Of a stretch of DNA of 64,000 nt, positions 1 to 12,075 are shown in pieces. Within the stretch, counting starts at the first letter, position 1; each line of letters starts with the position of its first letter. Where the stretch lies: positions 5,054,098-5,118,097 of the forward strand of contig JAQFVV010000017.1 of assembly GCA_028023455.1 (NCBI GenBank), written 5' to 3'. Below the pieces are notes generated by a model, which worked only from the letters and a program-made list of their open reading frames with translations, had not been told where the DNA came from and searched no databases. The position numbers were made by a program, and so were the translations under genes. Source of the DNA: Epiperipatus broadwayi. Its lineage: Eukaryota > Onychophora > Udeonychophora > Euonychophora > Peripatidae.

Positions 1-345
1 TAAGGTTCTTCTCTTAAATGAATTCAAAATGAATTATTGTATAAACCATAAATGCTTGACAGCTCCCAAGCCTCTTCTCATAAATGAATTCAAAATGAAC
101 TATTGTTGAATTAGAATATTTCCAAGCTTCTTCTCATAAATGGATTCAAAATGAACTATTGTTGAATTAGAATATTACCAAGCTTCTTCTCATAAATGGA
201 TTCAAAATGAACTATTGTTGAATTAGAATATTTCCAAGCTTCTTCTCCTAAAGAAATTCAAAAATGAACTATTGTTGAATTAGACTGTTTCCAAACATCT
301 TCTCATAAATGAACTTGTAAATGAACTATTGATAAAGAAAAAGAA
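1..345. repeat. Minisatellite, about 56-bp unit, 6 copies, runs off the left edge
   Basis: The words TTCTCATAAATG and AAAATGAACTATTGTTGAAT recur in register. Units begin near 9, 75, 131, 187, 243 and 300, so the central spacing is exactly 56 bp. The central three units are almost identical, while the first and last are decayed. The array is cut by the window edge, so its true length is unknown. No coding potential is visible. Confidence 0.9.
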
Positions 346-1560
346 CTGCTTCTAGCTCTTTCATAAGTAAAATGAAAATGAGTTATCATGTGGATAAAAA
401 TGAACTTCGTTAGAATTTGCTAATTAATTGTTATTTAATAAATTTTTTTTTGTTACTAAAAATTAAATTGGTTATCCAGTTGTCCAATTTTGTTTTGTTT
501 TATTGCATCACTCACCAATTATAGCACTGGTTCATGAGAATCTCATGCTTTCTGAGCTACGTCTGACATAACTAGACCTAGGCCAGTCAGGTTGTAGTGA
601 GACGGAACTCTAATGGCGCTGTTTGGAAAACCAAACATATAAATGTTTAGATGTTCCCAGTCTTTATGGTACTACATCCTCTGATGAGCAGGAAATATTG
701 TTGTAGGAGGCATTAACATCTGCATTAGGAATGTCAATTGATAGTTCCTTCCTACAGCATGCTCATCAGAAAATTGTTACAACTGACGTAATAAAAGGGT
801 TGTATGCGGGTCCGGTTACAGTATAGATGAATGAATGGTCCATTTACAAGTAATCTATTAGTACAAAGAGTTTTTTATTGGCATCTACATCATATTTATA
901 TCCAATTTTTAATCAATTGAATGATATCTACACAGAGAGTCCTAATGGAAAGGTCCCTGTTCTCACCACGATACCTGCAGTAGCATCTTGAATCAACATT
1001 TGGGTTACCAGTTTAACTATCCATCATGAAGCATTTAAAGCGTTACCTATGTCTGGAACATGGGATATAGTATGAACTGTGTTAGTGGGTTTCAGGCCTT
1101 CATGAACTATCTTCAGTGTTTTCCTAATCTTGCAATCAACTTGAAAATGTCCTTATGACTCATAGCTTCATTGTCATACAAAGCTGGAAACATTTCAAAA
1201 ATAGCAGCACTAGTTTTGCCCAATTTAAAGAAAATTTAATGAATACACATTATTCCATATAGGGTTAAGGACAAAACACTACACTTATATTTTTATGTCA
1301 TAACTCATCCGAATATGCTAGTGCCTTAAACTTTTATGGTAAATAGATGAAATATGTTTCTATGTAACACATGCATTGATTCAGAGTGTTTCTGCAGACA
1401 GATTAGTCAGAAAATTGGTTGTCAGACTTTTTCACTAGAAAACACTATATGTTAAAAGGCAGTTGCCTTTACAACAGTTTGAAATTGTTGATTGTTGTTG
1501 ATATTGGGATTGTCTAAATATTGACTGATTTTTAATGATATATATATTTAATATGTTAAA
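346..1560. other. No recognisable gene; one small hairpin
   Basis: I see no supported gene here. A pair of inverted words, CTGATGAGCA near 681 and TGCTCATCAG near 760, flanks about 70 bp. It may be a decayed member of the hairpin repeats found elsewhere in the window. The rest is A+T-rich sequence without a frame of note. Confidence 0.4.
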
Positions 1561-1561
1561 C

Positions 1562-1917
1562 TACTAAACATCACATGATTACCATTTCTTATGCTTGCTC
1601 AGAACTGTTATTAAAACAGGCAAAACTCTCCCTACAGTGGTGCCACTCAGTGCAAGCCAGAGTAATCATTGATGCCAGAAGGCTTATGCATAAAATCCCT
1701 ATCTAGTTCCTACTCAGCCAATATCCCCAGGCTAGTTTCTAAGTGCAGTGCTCTCAGATCCGAGGCCCTTCACTGATGAAAGCCACAAGTTAGAAACTAG
1801 TCTGGGGATATTGGATGAGTAAGCACTAGATAGGAATTTTATGTGTAAGCTTCTGGCATCCATTGATTACTCTGGCTTGCAGTGAGTGGCACTACTATAT
1901 GGAGAGTTTTGCTTGTT
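1562..1917 (-). mobile_element. Family A palindromic repeat, copy A1
   Basis: The left end carries the family tail (AAACATCACATGATTACC), followed by the arm AACAGGCAAAACTCTCC. The two arms are reverse complements that meet around 1745-1770, and the right end stops at the arm sequence GTTTTGCTTGTTTTAA. The tail at one end only is the family hallmark. The hammerhead-like core CTGATGA lies at 1773-1779, followed by a short stem-loop and GAAAC. No coding capacity. A target-site duplication is not clear for this copy. Confidence 0.8.
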
Positions 1918-1927
1918 TTAATATTTA

Positions 1928-2330
1928 ATGTGTGGAATTGGATTATAATTACTTAACTAGAAAGCACTTTATCTAGAACAGTAACTATTAAAATCCAACT
2001 GCCTCAGGATAAGAGTTAGAGTAAAACTGTCAGGTTTATTGCATTCAAAAGGAGGAATGTAATCACCATGATAGTTTTACTTTAACACAGCCTGGGTCAA
2101 TTGCATTCCATTACTTACTATTCTAGGTAAAGTGCTTTCTAATTAAGTCATTATAAATGGATAACTCCATACATTAAATATTTCCATATATATAAAATAA
2201 ATGCAATCAGCCTGACAGTTTTACTTTAACTCTTGTGTGGGTCAGTTGGTTTTCATTAGCTACTATTTTAGATAAAGTGCTTTCTAATTAAGTAATTATA
2301 AATGGATAACTCCACACTTTAAATATTTTT
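1928..2330. repeat. Inverted plus direct repeat cluster (family M)
   Basis: A block at 1928-2045 reappears inverted at about 2060-2195 and again, in the orientation of the second copy, at about 2205-2325. The shared word is AAAGTGCTTTCTAATTAAGT, with ACTTAACTAGAAAGCACTTT on the left arm. This gives one head-to-head pair plus an extra half copy. No frame and no family recognised. Confidence 0.7.
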
Positions 2331-3598
2331 ATCTAAAATTTTTCATTAAATATATATATATCAAAACCACTACTTTCTAAAGAATAGAAAAAATTCAGCA
2401 GCACTAACTGAACAAACACAAAATCTAAATAATAGGTAAAAGGTAACCACTTATCTATTCACTGCTAAGATGATATGTATATTGAAACTCAGGCTAATTT
2501 ATATAGGAAGCACAAAACTAAATTATCTATTCTGTAGAAAGTAACCAATCAGAAAGAAATAAACCTTCACCCATGCTATTTATTTATATTGTATGAATTT
2601 TAGATGCACTTATCTATGTGTAAAAGTTTTAAAAGGACAAGTGAAGTGCTTAGTGTTTAATATTTTTTGCACTCTCTATAGCTTCTTTCAAGTGCTTCAC
2701 ATGCTTTTAATTTTATATATTATAATATCAAGAGAGAAATTTAAAATTTCTAATAGTTTACACATATCTTAAATGAATGATTACCATCACTAATATGAAG
2801 TTATTGAGTTGACAGATGTTCCAAAAATATTAACCAAAAGAAGGTAGAGGTCACTATTCTCAAAAATTCAACTTTTAACCATATCAGTAAAGATACAATT
2901 AGATAATTAATGATTCTTATTTTGATCCTTTGGTGGTTGTGAGAACTGAGGAAGTTAGGTTGGGTGAAACTTTCCTTTTGCTTATAATATATATCAATAA
3001 TATAGTCTTGATTTAACAAACTATGGACATTGTCATATCAAAAAATTTATGTGATACCCAATGAATACAAGTGGAAAAGCTTTTTCTGTTGCAATTTATC
3101 ATACAAATGATGTTTCCAAGGACATAATAAATCCAGTTGTTTGCTCAAAATTGGTGAAAGGAAACCTAAATCATATAGAAGTTAGTAATGTCACTAGTGG
3201 ACAATTAAGATATTATCAATGCATATAAGTGTGAAAATATTTTTTCTGAGAAATTCAAGTAGTCATTCAATATGATTGTAACTAATTTTTCAAGGGAGAA
3301 TTTAATGGATAGTGCATGTGGAACAGAAGGACAAATAACAGTTGAATTATACCTACAGTGACATGGAATGCTGAAGGAAGTAAAGAAAATTTCAAGTAGC
3401 ATTGAACCACTTTTTGTTAGAAGTGATGAGCAGAAATATAATATTTGATTATGTTGTGATAATGAAATTTTAATAGGTAGTGAGATCATGTGACTGATCA
3501 ATGATGAAAATCTGGAGTTTGATAATGAATGGGCATCTCTAATCAAGAGTAACTGAAGCACCCTTAAATTCTTGAATGCAGATTAAACAGAAAGTATC
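2331..3598. other. Unassigned A+T-rich sequence
   Basis: Several stop-free stretches of 70-120 codons occur on the minus strand between 2801 and 3561. They show no recognisable motif and their composition matches the surroundings. I do not call a gene. They may be decayed transposon sequence. Confidence 0.4.
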
Positions 3599-3930
3599 CT
3601 ACTAAATATCACATGATCACGATTTTTATGCTTGCTCATAACTGTTATTAAAACAGGCAAAACTCTCCATACAGTAGCGCCACTCAGTGCAAGCCAGAGT
3701 AAGCAATGGATGCCAAAAGGCTTGTGCATAAAATCACTATCTAGTGCCTACTCATTCAATATCCCCAAGGTTCCTCACTGATGAAGGCCACAAGCCAGAA
3801 ACTAGTCTGGGGATCTTGGATGAATAAGCACTAAATAGGGATTTTATGTACAAGCCTTCTGGCACCCATTGATTACTCTGGCTTGCACTGAGTAGCACCA
3901 CTGTATGGAGAGTTTTACCTGTTTTAATTT
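3599..3930 (-). mobile_element. Family A palindromic repeat, copy A2
   Basis: Same layout as A1: tail (AAATATCACATGATCACG) at the left, arms meeting at about 3770, and the right end at GTTTTACCTGTTTTAA. The central part between the arms is shorter than in long copies. The core CTGATGA followed by a GGC/GCC stem and GAAAC is present near 3780. Confidence 0.8.
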
Positions 3931-4849
3931 TTGGAAAATAAGCTTTGGCAATTTTTTACAAGAATGTTTATATTCCCAAAATAAGGTCATCATAATAAAT
4001 TGGTTTTTTTGTTGGTTGACCATATGGGTGTGCTTATATACCTTGTAGGAAGCAGAAATTAGCAAACCAATCTACAAAAAAGTGCAATTATAGGTCCAGA
4101 GATAATATTTCAATAGAAGAGCAATTCTATTCCTTATATGATATGGATAACATAATTATTTTTTTATATGAAGATAAAACAGAGAATATTTAATTAAACC
4201 AAAAAAAAACAAACAGATCAACTACGAACCTCTTTCCAAAAATTTAAATGCTTGACGTATAATGTTGGAAATATTTTTTCTAATTATTATTAAAGATTCT
4301 AAATTTGACATAAAATAATCATCATTTTGAGTTGAATTCTGACTTAGTTGAAGTTCATTTTGTGAAGATCTGGCAGGTTAAGCTCTAAAATTTCCTTTTT
4401 TACGATGAATCACTCTTAGAAATATTAGGGTCGTCAATAGTAAAGGTTTTGGCATTTGGCTCGAAGTAGAGTTAATTCAAACATTTCAGATGTCAAAATC
4501 ATTGTATAGTAAATCTTTTGTGATTTCCTTTTAAAAGTAGATTAATAAAATATCATCCTCGTTTACATTTGCTTGTCCAATGATTTCCTAGTTACATCAT
4601 TCATCTAAGATATCATCCATTCATCAGCCTATTAGCTAGATTTTCTTAGTGTTTCCAAGGTAACGGTGTATGTGTTTGGTACAATAATGAATGCTATACT
4701 TCCATAAAAGAAACCATTAAAAAAATTCCATCTTTTTTTAGCGTGTGGAGTGCAAAATAAAATGTATTGAATAATTCTACTGAAATCAAATTTATTATGT
4801 AATCTTAAAATATTAGTTTTAGTATTACTTACTAATGCAACTCTTATAA
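3931..4849. other. Unassigned A+T-rich sequence
   Basis: No gene, repeat family or RNA recognised. One minus-strand frame reaching from 4632 to 4937 runs into the neighbouring family A element, so it is not a conserved protein. Confidence 0.35.
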
Positions 4850-5575
4850 AACAGGCAAAACTCCCTATAAGTATTGCCACACACAGCAAGCTAGAGTAAT
4901 CAATGGATGCCAGAAGGCTTGTACATAAAATCGCCATCTAGGATTGGTTTTAAGCCAATAAATATCACATAACCACCACTCCGTATGCTTGCTTATAACT
5001 GATTTAAAACATACAGGCAAAAGTCACTATACGTATTGCCACATACAGCAAGCGAGAGTAATCAATGGATGCCAGTTATAAGCAAGCATAAGAAGTGGTG
5101 GTCATGTGATGTTTATTGGCTTAAAACCAATCCTGCCTAATAGGATAGTGGTGGCTATAGTTATTAAAGAACCAAAGACACCAAAATATATGGGTGCTGA
5201 ACTGAGTTCAGACCCATATGACTATACAAGCTAATGGGCTTGAATTGAAAACATTAAGGTGTTTTCAGTTAAAGACTCGTGGTTTTGTAGTTAAGTGGAG
5301 ATAAAAGATGGCTGCTGGAGGATTGCATTAGATCCTAAGATCTAGGTGCAGTGCTCTCAGATCCAAGGCCCCTCACTGATGAAGGCCACAAGCCAGAAAC
5401 TAGTCTGGGGATATTGGCTGAGTAGGCACTAGATGGGGATTTTATGCACAAGTCTTCTGGCATTCATTGATTACTCTAGCCTGGTGTGTGTGGCAATACA
5501 TACAGAGATTTTGCCTATTTAAAAGTTATAAGCAAGCATAAAAAGTGGTGATCATGTGATGTTTATTGGCTTAAT
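4850..5575. mobile_element. Family A composite (A3), long form with nested or rearranged arms
   Basis: It starts with an arm (AAAACAGGCAAAACTCCC), jumps at about 4942 into an internal GGATTGGTTTTAAGCC block, and carries a second arm start at about 5010. It then runs through the full internal region (a block from CACCCATA to GGTGTTTTCA and an AAAGATGGCTGCTGG block) to a tail at 5525-5575 (GTGATCATGTGATGTTTATT). This is the best guide to the full-length form, about 700-800 bp. The rearranged left part suggests template switching or insertion of one copy into another. Confidence 0.75.
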
Positions 5576-6114
5576 GCAATTATTAATAGTTAAATGTTTT
5601 GCACTAAGAATTTCGGACAAATTTTTAATAGTTTGCAGCAATTTGTCAAATAAATTTCATGGAAGCACGAATAAAGCAATCTAGTGTACGAATTCTTCTC
5701 TCGGTTTCTTTTCTTTGTCAACCGCATTAAGTAACACTGTGAATAATAAGTAAATAACGACTACAGTTCCTTTGTTCGGCCATAATGAAACCAGCATCAA
5801 TAATCTCAACTAATTGAATTTCTTTAAACATGTCAATACTATTCTGAATAAGATGGACAATGAAATATAAAATCTTCAGCATTAGGGCATGTACAATGAA
5901 ACATGGAGATAAAAGATACTTTCTAAAGTTCTGACAGAATAAAAAGCTTTTCAATGTTATTGGAGGCAATACCTTTCTAAAATGAATATTTTGAGCAGCA
6001 AATAACAATAGCATGATTTTCTAAGAATAAGTAAAATATTGTTTTCTTTGTTTTATTTTGCTTTTTTGTCTTTGAAAGTCGTTCATTAATAAATATGTTG
6101 GATAATCATTACCA

Positions 6115-6536
6115 CTAAACATCACATGATCACTATTTCTTATGCTAGCACATTACTGTTATAAAAACAGGCAAAACTCTCCATACAGTAGTGCCACTCA
6201 GTATGGGTGCTGAACTGGGTTCCGACCCATATGACTATATAAGCTATTGAGCTTAAATTGAAAACATTATTGTGTTTTCAATTTTATTCTCATAGTTTTG
6301 TAGTTAAGTAGAGATAAAAGGTGGCTGCTGGAGGGTTGCATTAGATCCTAAGATGTAGGTGCAGTGTTCTCAGATCCAAAGCTCTTCACTGACGAAGGCC
6401 ACAAGCCAGAAACTAGTCTGGGGATATTGGATGAGTAGGCACTAAATAGGGATTTTATGCACAAGCCTTCTGGCATCCATTGATTACTCTGGTTGGCACT
6501 GAGTGGCACTACTGTATGGAGAGTTTTGCCTGTTTA
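6115..6536 (-). mobile_element. Family A palindromic repeat A4 with 13-bp TSD
   Basis: The copy is flanked by ATAATCATTACCA at 6102-6114 and again at 6537-6549, a perfect 13-bp duplication. The tail is at the left (CTAAACATCACATGATCAC) and the right end is GTTTTGCCTGTTTA in the opposite arm. One arm has lost most of its length: at about 6200 the sequence jumps from the arm to internal sequence. The right arm contains CTGACGA, a GGC/GCC stem-loop and GAAAC. Confidence 0.88.
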
Positions 6537-6549
6537 ATAATCATTACCA

Positions 6550-7418
6550 ATAAAAGTGAAATTGGAAAATTAATCACTTTTTCTTTTGTTTATTCTTTTT
6601 AATATTTGGAGACTGATTTCATTCCAGGAACAAATTTTATTATCAATTCTAGTGGATTTAGCTAATATTTTGAAAATGGGCAATTGTTTATTAATAATTT
6701 ATAATAGAAATCTTTTGCCAATATTTGAGGGCATGATATTGATGGAAATGTTTGAAATTAACATTTTTCTCGTGAATAAATTGCCATTCGATAATAATTT
6801 CGTGTTCAGATGTCTCTTCATGAATGTTTATAATTTAGTTACAAAAAAAAAACGGTCTTAATAAGTACATTCCAATTAATATATATTTTTTTACTAATAA
6901 AGTTTTGAAACTCTTGTCTATTAAAGTAGTCATTTTTTATTACTGATAAAAAATTTAACACAACTATAATGTGAAGAAAGAAATACGTCAATATGGCATT
7001 TATACTAGGCAATCTTTGCAAAGTTTGGAGTAAAATGCAGTCTTTGAAAAGAAGATTCTCAGACTTTTCATATTCTTATTAAAGATTTTTTTATTCCAGG
7101 AAAAGATCTCTTTTGTGAAGTCAAAAAAAAAGGTAGTGAGATTATGAAAACACAAACGCATATGATACCTAGATGGATCCTGATCAATTCTTTCAGAGAT
7201 ATTTTTATACTCATCAAATCTATATTACTGTAACAAATGATTGTCAATCTTATATAACAGGGCCTCAAAATCAAGATTGTCAGAATTAAAAAAGCATATA
7301 GTAGAATATACCAGGGTTCTCTTTCATGATATTCCTCTAATCTCAACCTAATAATCTCTACATAATCTTTGAAAAAATGATTTTAGAAGAATTGTGTCCA
7401 TAACTAATAACCTCTATG
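6550..7418. other. Unassigned; weak open frames on both strands
   Basis: A plus-strand frame (6586-6861) and a minus-strand frame (7068-7346) are open but carry no motif I recognise. They could be remnants of an old LINE. I do not call a gene. Confidence 0.3.
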
Positions 7419-7550
7419 TTTAAAGCAAGCTGGATTTGCTAGGACAAACCAGCTAAAATCACTAGAAACTCTCCACACAGATTTTCTGCTGCTTATTTTG
7501 TAAGCACAGAAAATGGTAATTATGTGATATTTTGGTGTTTTAATAACAAA
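7419..7550 (+). mobile_element. Decayed family A fragment (A5)
   Basis: The sequence holds a degenerate arm (AAACTCTCCACACAG) and the tail with AAATGGTAATTATGTGATAT followed by TTTGGTGTTTTAATA. The hairpin core is missing. It looks older than the other copies. Confidence 0.5.
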
Positions 7551-7907
7551 TCTGCAATGAAAAAAATAATTTCTTTAACTGTCATAAAAGTGGCTTTCTA
7601 AAATAAAACAATTAATGCTATCTTTAATGATATAATCTCAAATAATGATTCCGTTTTTGAAAAAATCTCCTAAATATGAAAAAAACATTAATTTTCTTGC
7701 CAATATGCACTCCAGTAGGAAACTTCAATTGATTTTAATAATTGAAAAAAACATAAATTTTGACAGAATAGTGCCTTCTACATAACTTACTTCTATGATC
7801 TATTGTAGCAGATATGAATATAATTGAACAATAATCAATATATATCTAATGCATATAAATTAGTATATTCAATAGCCAAGTCACTGGGTTGGTGTTAATG
7901 AGATCAG

Positions 7908-8750
7908 ATTCTATGTAGCTGCAAAAATATCATCTGGTGCAATGGTTTGATCTCTCATCTTAATGTTATTTAATTTTTTTAGAAAGAGTGATTTAGTATT
8001 GCGAGATGTGGGATTAAAGCTTAGATAGCATTGTATGAACCATAGTGTGAAAAGAATGAATGTAGTAATTTTTATATTGGAATAAAGACTACAATGTATA
8101 TTTTTTATGAGTTTGTTGGTTGTTAATGAGTTTGAATGAGTCACGTTAGTAATAAGAGTATGACAAGAAAGAAGTGATGAATAATCCATAAGAAAGTGCT
8201 CCAATGTTTCTTCATTTCTATGACAGAGGGCACTTAATGGATCTATTTTTATAAAGTGTCACTTGTAGAAGGGAAAATAATTAATAGGAAAGGCTTTGAC
8301 GTTTATTTTTATTAAGAAGTCCAGATATTTGGATTCCAGGTATCAATATCTGAACTTTTTTATAATGTATTTGTTATTACATAACAAGAAAGATTGACTA
8401 TTATTTGATATGCTATTATTATATTCAATTTCATATGTTTTCCAATAGTTAATTTTATTTAGAAATAGATTATGTGAGGGAGTAGTGTGTTTACTTATGA
8501 GAATTGTTAAAGTTTTAATAAAATTATTGTTAATGGGTGGTGGTGTGACAGTAGGGTTAATAGGAATTATACTATTAACACTTGGGAAGAAATTAATTAG
8601 TTTAGTCATTTCATTAATGACTCTCTGGAAATAAAATGCAGAAATGCCATGTAATGAGAGACCATGAAATTTAACATGTTTTTGCATGTTTCTTATGCTT
8701 AAAGCTACTGCTCCTTTATTCCAGATTAGTTTGGTGATAATGGAGTATAT
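7908..8750 (-). pseudogene. L1/Tx1-like LINE, C-terminal part of ORF2, inactivated
   Basis: Read on the minus strand from about 8750, one frame gives a segment like the post-RT region of L1/Tx1 LINEs (a ..WNKGAVALSIRNMQKHVK.. block near 8700). It then continues to CHRNEETLEHFL near 8200, which fits the terminal zf-RVT-type CxxC..ET..HFL motif. The frame is kept throughout but is broken by two in-frame TGA codons, one at about 8343 and one near 8275. Both could derive from CGA arginine codons by CpG decay. It ends with the peptide DDIFAAT. No RT catalytic core remains, so this is a 5'-truncated dead copy. Confidence 0.7.
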
Positions 8751-8825
8751 ATATATGAAGAAGTAAATTTAATAATGGTAAGAAATAATTAATTTTAGGA
8801 AATATTAAAATATTTTATTATTAAA

Positions 8826-8913
8826 TATTTTACGGAACAATCACATTTGAATACGTTACTAGGACAAATTTGCAAGCAGATGAATATATTCAGATGTGAT
8901 TATTCCGTGAAAT
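8826..8913. repeat. Short hairpin, about 28-bp arms
   Basis: Arms TATTTTACGGAACAATCACA and TGTGATTATTCCGTGAAATA (approximate reverse complements extended by a few bases) face each other across about 32 bp. It could be a very small MITE or a decayed hairpin retroelement. No clear duplication flanks it. Confidence 0.6.
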
Positions 8914-9289
8914 AGTTATATTCATAAACGTTACATATTTGACCAACAATAAAAATCATTTACATGCGATTAAACTTATTAGTATTTTATGTAATATATT
9001 CATCAGTAATATTCCAGAAACAATACAAGGAATTCATCCATGCCAATAGCTAGAATTTCTTTATCATATTAATGTCATTAGTTTTACATTTTCGTTAAAA
9101 GTGTTTTTCAGATTGATATTATATTTTTGAATTCTCCATTCATTTTTTTTTTTTATTCAGGATTATTGTTTTACTGCGAAAGTTATGTTATTAATATAAA
9201 ATAATTGCAGGTTTTGTTTATAGTCAGTGTGTGTCACACACACATATATATAATAGTCACACATAAGTATATTGTCTATACTAAACTTA

Positions 9290-9640
9290 ACGACTCAGAT
9301 TTTCAAGCTCTCCACAAGTATGCACTTCATGACCACATACATACATGTTAAAAAGATAAATGATCTCCAATATACGTACATATACATGTATAAGCATTAA
9401 AAACTAATCAACACTTACACAATCACAATATCAATAACAATCAACAATTTCAAAATGTTGTCAAGGCAACCTTAAAGATTGCAACTTAAGAGATGGTGAT
9501 CTGGACCAACTGATGATTTCTGGTTCAGCATGAAATGGAGATCACTTATTTTTTTCATATGTATGTGATTACGTGTATCGGTTGTATATGATGAAGAGCA
9601 TAGCTGTAGAGAGTTTGAAAGCCTGATTCAAGTCCGTTCT
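9290..9640. mobile_element. Family C inverted-repeat element
   Basis: The left half (AGATTTTCAAGCTCTCCACA, then AAAAAGATAAATGATC) is the inverse of the right half (ATGTGATTACGTGTATC, then GAGAGTTTGAAAGCCTGATT). The right half contains CTGATGA at about 9511, a short hairpin and GAAAT. The same module recurs at about 11.6, 15.7, 17.0, 43.7, 44.2, 47.4, 50.0, 50.2 and 56.7 kb. No coding capacity. Confidence 0.7.
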
Positions 9641-10104
9641 TATGTATATATACAGTAAACTTGATCTTTTTTCTATTACAAGTAGCTCTCAAAAGTTACA
9701 GAAATCAATAAAATGAAAAGATAATATTTAAAAAATCATTGTAATAGAAAATTATGTTGATTTATAGATATTATTTATCTTGTAAAAAGACCTGCTACTT
9801 GAAATATCGGAACAAGTTACGTATCAACATTTACTGAACTATATTAGAAATGTTCTGATAATAAAAACAGAGATTTTTCTCATTAATTATACGTGATATT
9901 GAGAATTCGTATTTAATAATTTGAATGTAATTGACAATTTTAAATATATTTTCTCTTCACAAAAGCACCCACACCTTTGCTATAGAAATGAAATTTATAC
10001 TTTTAATATCCTAAGTATTATAATGACTTATGCTAAAAGTGAAACGAAAATTCCGAACTGTATGAAAACAGGTGGTAAATTATCACAGGCAGGCGAAATT
10101 TTCT

Positions 10105-10240
10105 TATCACTTAATGCCCTGTGCGGTTTGGTAGAGCGTCGTGGGATTGCGAGGTCCCAGGATCGATATTGGTTCTTGTACATCCGGGGCTAAAATTTGT
10201 TATAAACTTCCGAGCAATGACATCATTCGCTTTTTTTTTA
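10105..10240 (+). mobile_element. tRNA-related SINE, second family, copy 1
   Basis: A box-like GGTTTGGTAGAGCG and box B-like CCAGGATCGATA are correctly spaced for an internal pol III promoter. They are followed by a tRNA-unrelated tail ending with TTTATAAACTTCCGAGCAAT-like sequence and a T run. The same tail (TTTTTATGAACTCTTGAGTA) is found at about 25.56 kb, which shows this is a dispersed family and not a single tRNA gene. Confidence 0.6.
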
Positions 10241-11600
10241 TTGCTTAACTATAATGATCAAAAAAATCAGCAAGCATTTATATTAAAAAAAAAACAATAT
10301 TCAACATACTGAACAGTACAGAAAATGTTCAAATTTAAATATAACTGCCCATTTAAAAATAATTTTAAAAGGTGAACAAATAACAGACAATTAAAAATAA
10401 ATTTGCGAAAAATTAAAATAATTTAAATTAGATTTTAAAAAAAGTTAAAATTATCAATAAAAATTTTAAGATTAAATGGGTGGAAGGGGTAAAGCCTCAC
10501 CAAACACATCCCAATTAATCATAATTTTTATTAAAAATCTATCATTTCTGACTCAAAAATTCTATTATCATAAATGTTTGGAAAATTAGATTGACACGGG
10601 AAATACCTCCCCAGAAGACACAACTTCAAGGACTGGTAAAATACATTTAAAGATTAATAAAGTACATACTTAAAAACAGTCTTACAACAATGTCATATGT
10701 TGTAGATTCTATTCCTAGACTAGAAGTATTAAAAACAGTAGTAATTTGAGATCCCACCTGGAAACATCTCTGGCCAGTGAACAGGCTGACAAATCAAAGA
10801 GTCTGACAGGAAAAAAAATCGTTGTGACATTTTAAAAAAATGTTACTTAAAACAGAATTAAATTCAAACCTCCTGCAACTTGGAAAAGAATCCTGCCAAA
10901 ACTTATTTTCTCCCATCCAGCTCATCAACTTATCACTGTCAACTGTCTGTTGATATACGAGTTCACTTTTATAAAGATTAATTTAAAACGTGAATATCAG
11001 GGGAGAGAAAAAAAAGACAAGAAGTATATTATAATCCTCCAAACAAACAAACAACATAAAAAAATGTAAAGAAAGTGTTACATATATGGATTCTTGGATT
11101 GTAATTGTTTCTTTATATGTATAAAAAAAAAAATAACATAATGTATTTTGCTTATATGTAAATCTTCAAAGAACAAGGAAAAATATACAGATATGAACGT
11201 ATAATTACAATGTAGATAAACAAAGATAAGATTTAAAGCCTTTAAATGAAACATTAGACAAGACAAATCATTTTAATAAGTAAGCTTTTTAAAGCTAAAT
11301 TTTACAATTACATCGTTTACTTTATTGTATATAGATGAGTTTTAAATTTATTAATCAATATTTAGATTCTGAGATTTATAAAAAAGAAATATAATTAATA
11401 ACCTGATGACTCTTTGTCAATATCTGTTTATAGAAAATCCACCCACACAAATAGATATCCCAATTTTAATTCTCATCATCATCCTGCTCATATATTTTTG
11501 TGTCAAAAACTCTTTTGATGAGACGTTACAGTTTGTCTAATAAAGATTATCTTGTTCAAAAAATACCACTGACTAAACATATTCTACTCTCTAATAGTTT
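10241..11600. other. Unassigned, mostly single-copy-looking sequence
   Basis: Slightly less repetitive than its surroundings. The stretch around 10480-10960 has a somewhat higher G+C content, but I see no frame, splice pattern or family in it. If the window holds host untranslated or regulatory sequence, this is one of the few places it could be. Confidence 0.3.
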
Positions 11601-11604
11601 ATAT

Positions 11605-11736
11605 ATAGGGTATATGAACACAGACTTTCACACGACCCATCACTCTCCACTGTATCTCATAACACTGATACACTTGAACACATATATGTCGAAAAGATAA
11701 ATAATCACGAATAAGCGTATTTCAAGCTAAACCAGC
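11605..11736 (-). mobile_element. Family C half copy
   Basis: The words GACTTTCACACGACCCATCA and AAAAGATAAATAATCACGAA are followed by a CAAGCTAAACCAGCAGTCAT block. This is the inverse of the CTGATGA..GAAAT module and matches the left half of the 17.0-kb copy. It abuts a family B fragment. Confidence 0.65.
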
Positions 11737-11828
11737 AGTCATCAATTGGAATATTTAAATAAAGTTAAATTTTTCTAAAGCCATTCAATACACATATAAC
11801 GAGAACACCATCATCACAAACCTTCTGT
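11737..11828 (+). mobile_element. Family B 3' fragment
   Basis: GGAATATTTAAATAAAGTTA followed by CCATTCAATACACATAT and the one-sided tail (GAACACCATCATCACAAACC) match the right end of the family B elements at 14.7, 19.4 and 30.8 kb. The opposite arm is absent, so it is truncated at the end away from the tail. Confidence 0.65.
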
Positions 11829-11844
11829 AAATACTGGTTTTTCT

Positions 11845-11943
11845 TCCTCATGTGTCATAGCATCAGCTGGGAAGCGAACCCGCCAACCCGGGACAACGCT
11901 TGTAGAGCTGGTGACTCTTACCTCTCGACCACCAATGCTTGAC
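11845..11943 (-). mobile_element. tRNA-Gly-derived SINE S1 with 16-bp TSD
   Basis: On the minus strand the copy begins with an A box-like region (GGTGGTCGAGAGGT), then an anticodon arm-like block and box B (GGGTTCGCTTCCC), and ends with a short A-rich tail. It is flanked by a 16-bp duplication with one mismatch, AAATACTGGTTTTTCT at 11829-11844 and AAATACTGATTTTTCT at 11944-11959. The body resembles tRNA-Gly(UCC). Confidence 0.85.
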
Positions 11944-11981
11944 AAATACTGATTTTTCTATATTAAAATAGAGCAGATATT

Positions 11982-12075
11982 GTCAAGTGTTGGTGGCCTT
12001 ATGGTTAGCATAGCTGCCTTCCAAGCAGCTGGCCTGGGTTCGCTTCCCGGTCAACGTTTTGACGTAGGAAAAAAA
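11982..12075 (+). mobile_element. tRNA-Gly-derived SINE S2 with 12-bp TSD
   Basis: GTTGGTGGCCTTATGGTTAG, then TAGCTGCCTTCCAAGCAGCT and GGGTTCGCTTCCCGGTCAAC are very close to a tRNA-Gly(UCC) body: the anticodon loop CTTCCAA and box B are intact. A short TTTGACGTAGG segment and an A run follow. A perfect 12-bp duplication AGAGCAGATATT lies at 11970-11981 and 12076-12087. This copy shows the tRNA parentage of the whole SINE family best. Confidence 0.9.

Noticed and set aside
4632-4937. 101-codon minus-strand frame
   Set aside because: It overlaps the start of a family A arm and shows no motif.
9921-10312. Plus-strand frames around 10.1 kb as a small gene
   Set aside because: They read through a tRNA-related SINE.
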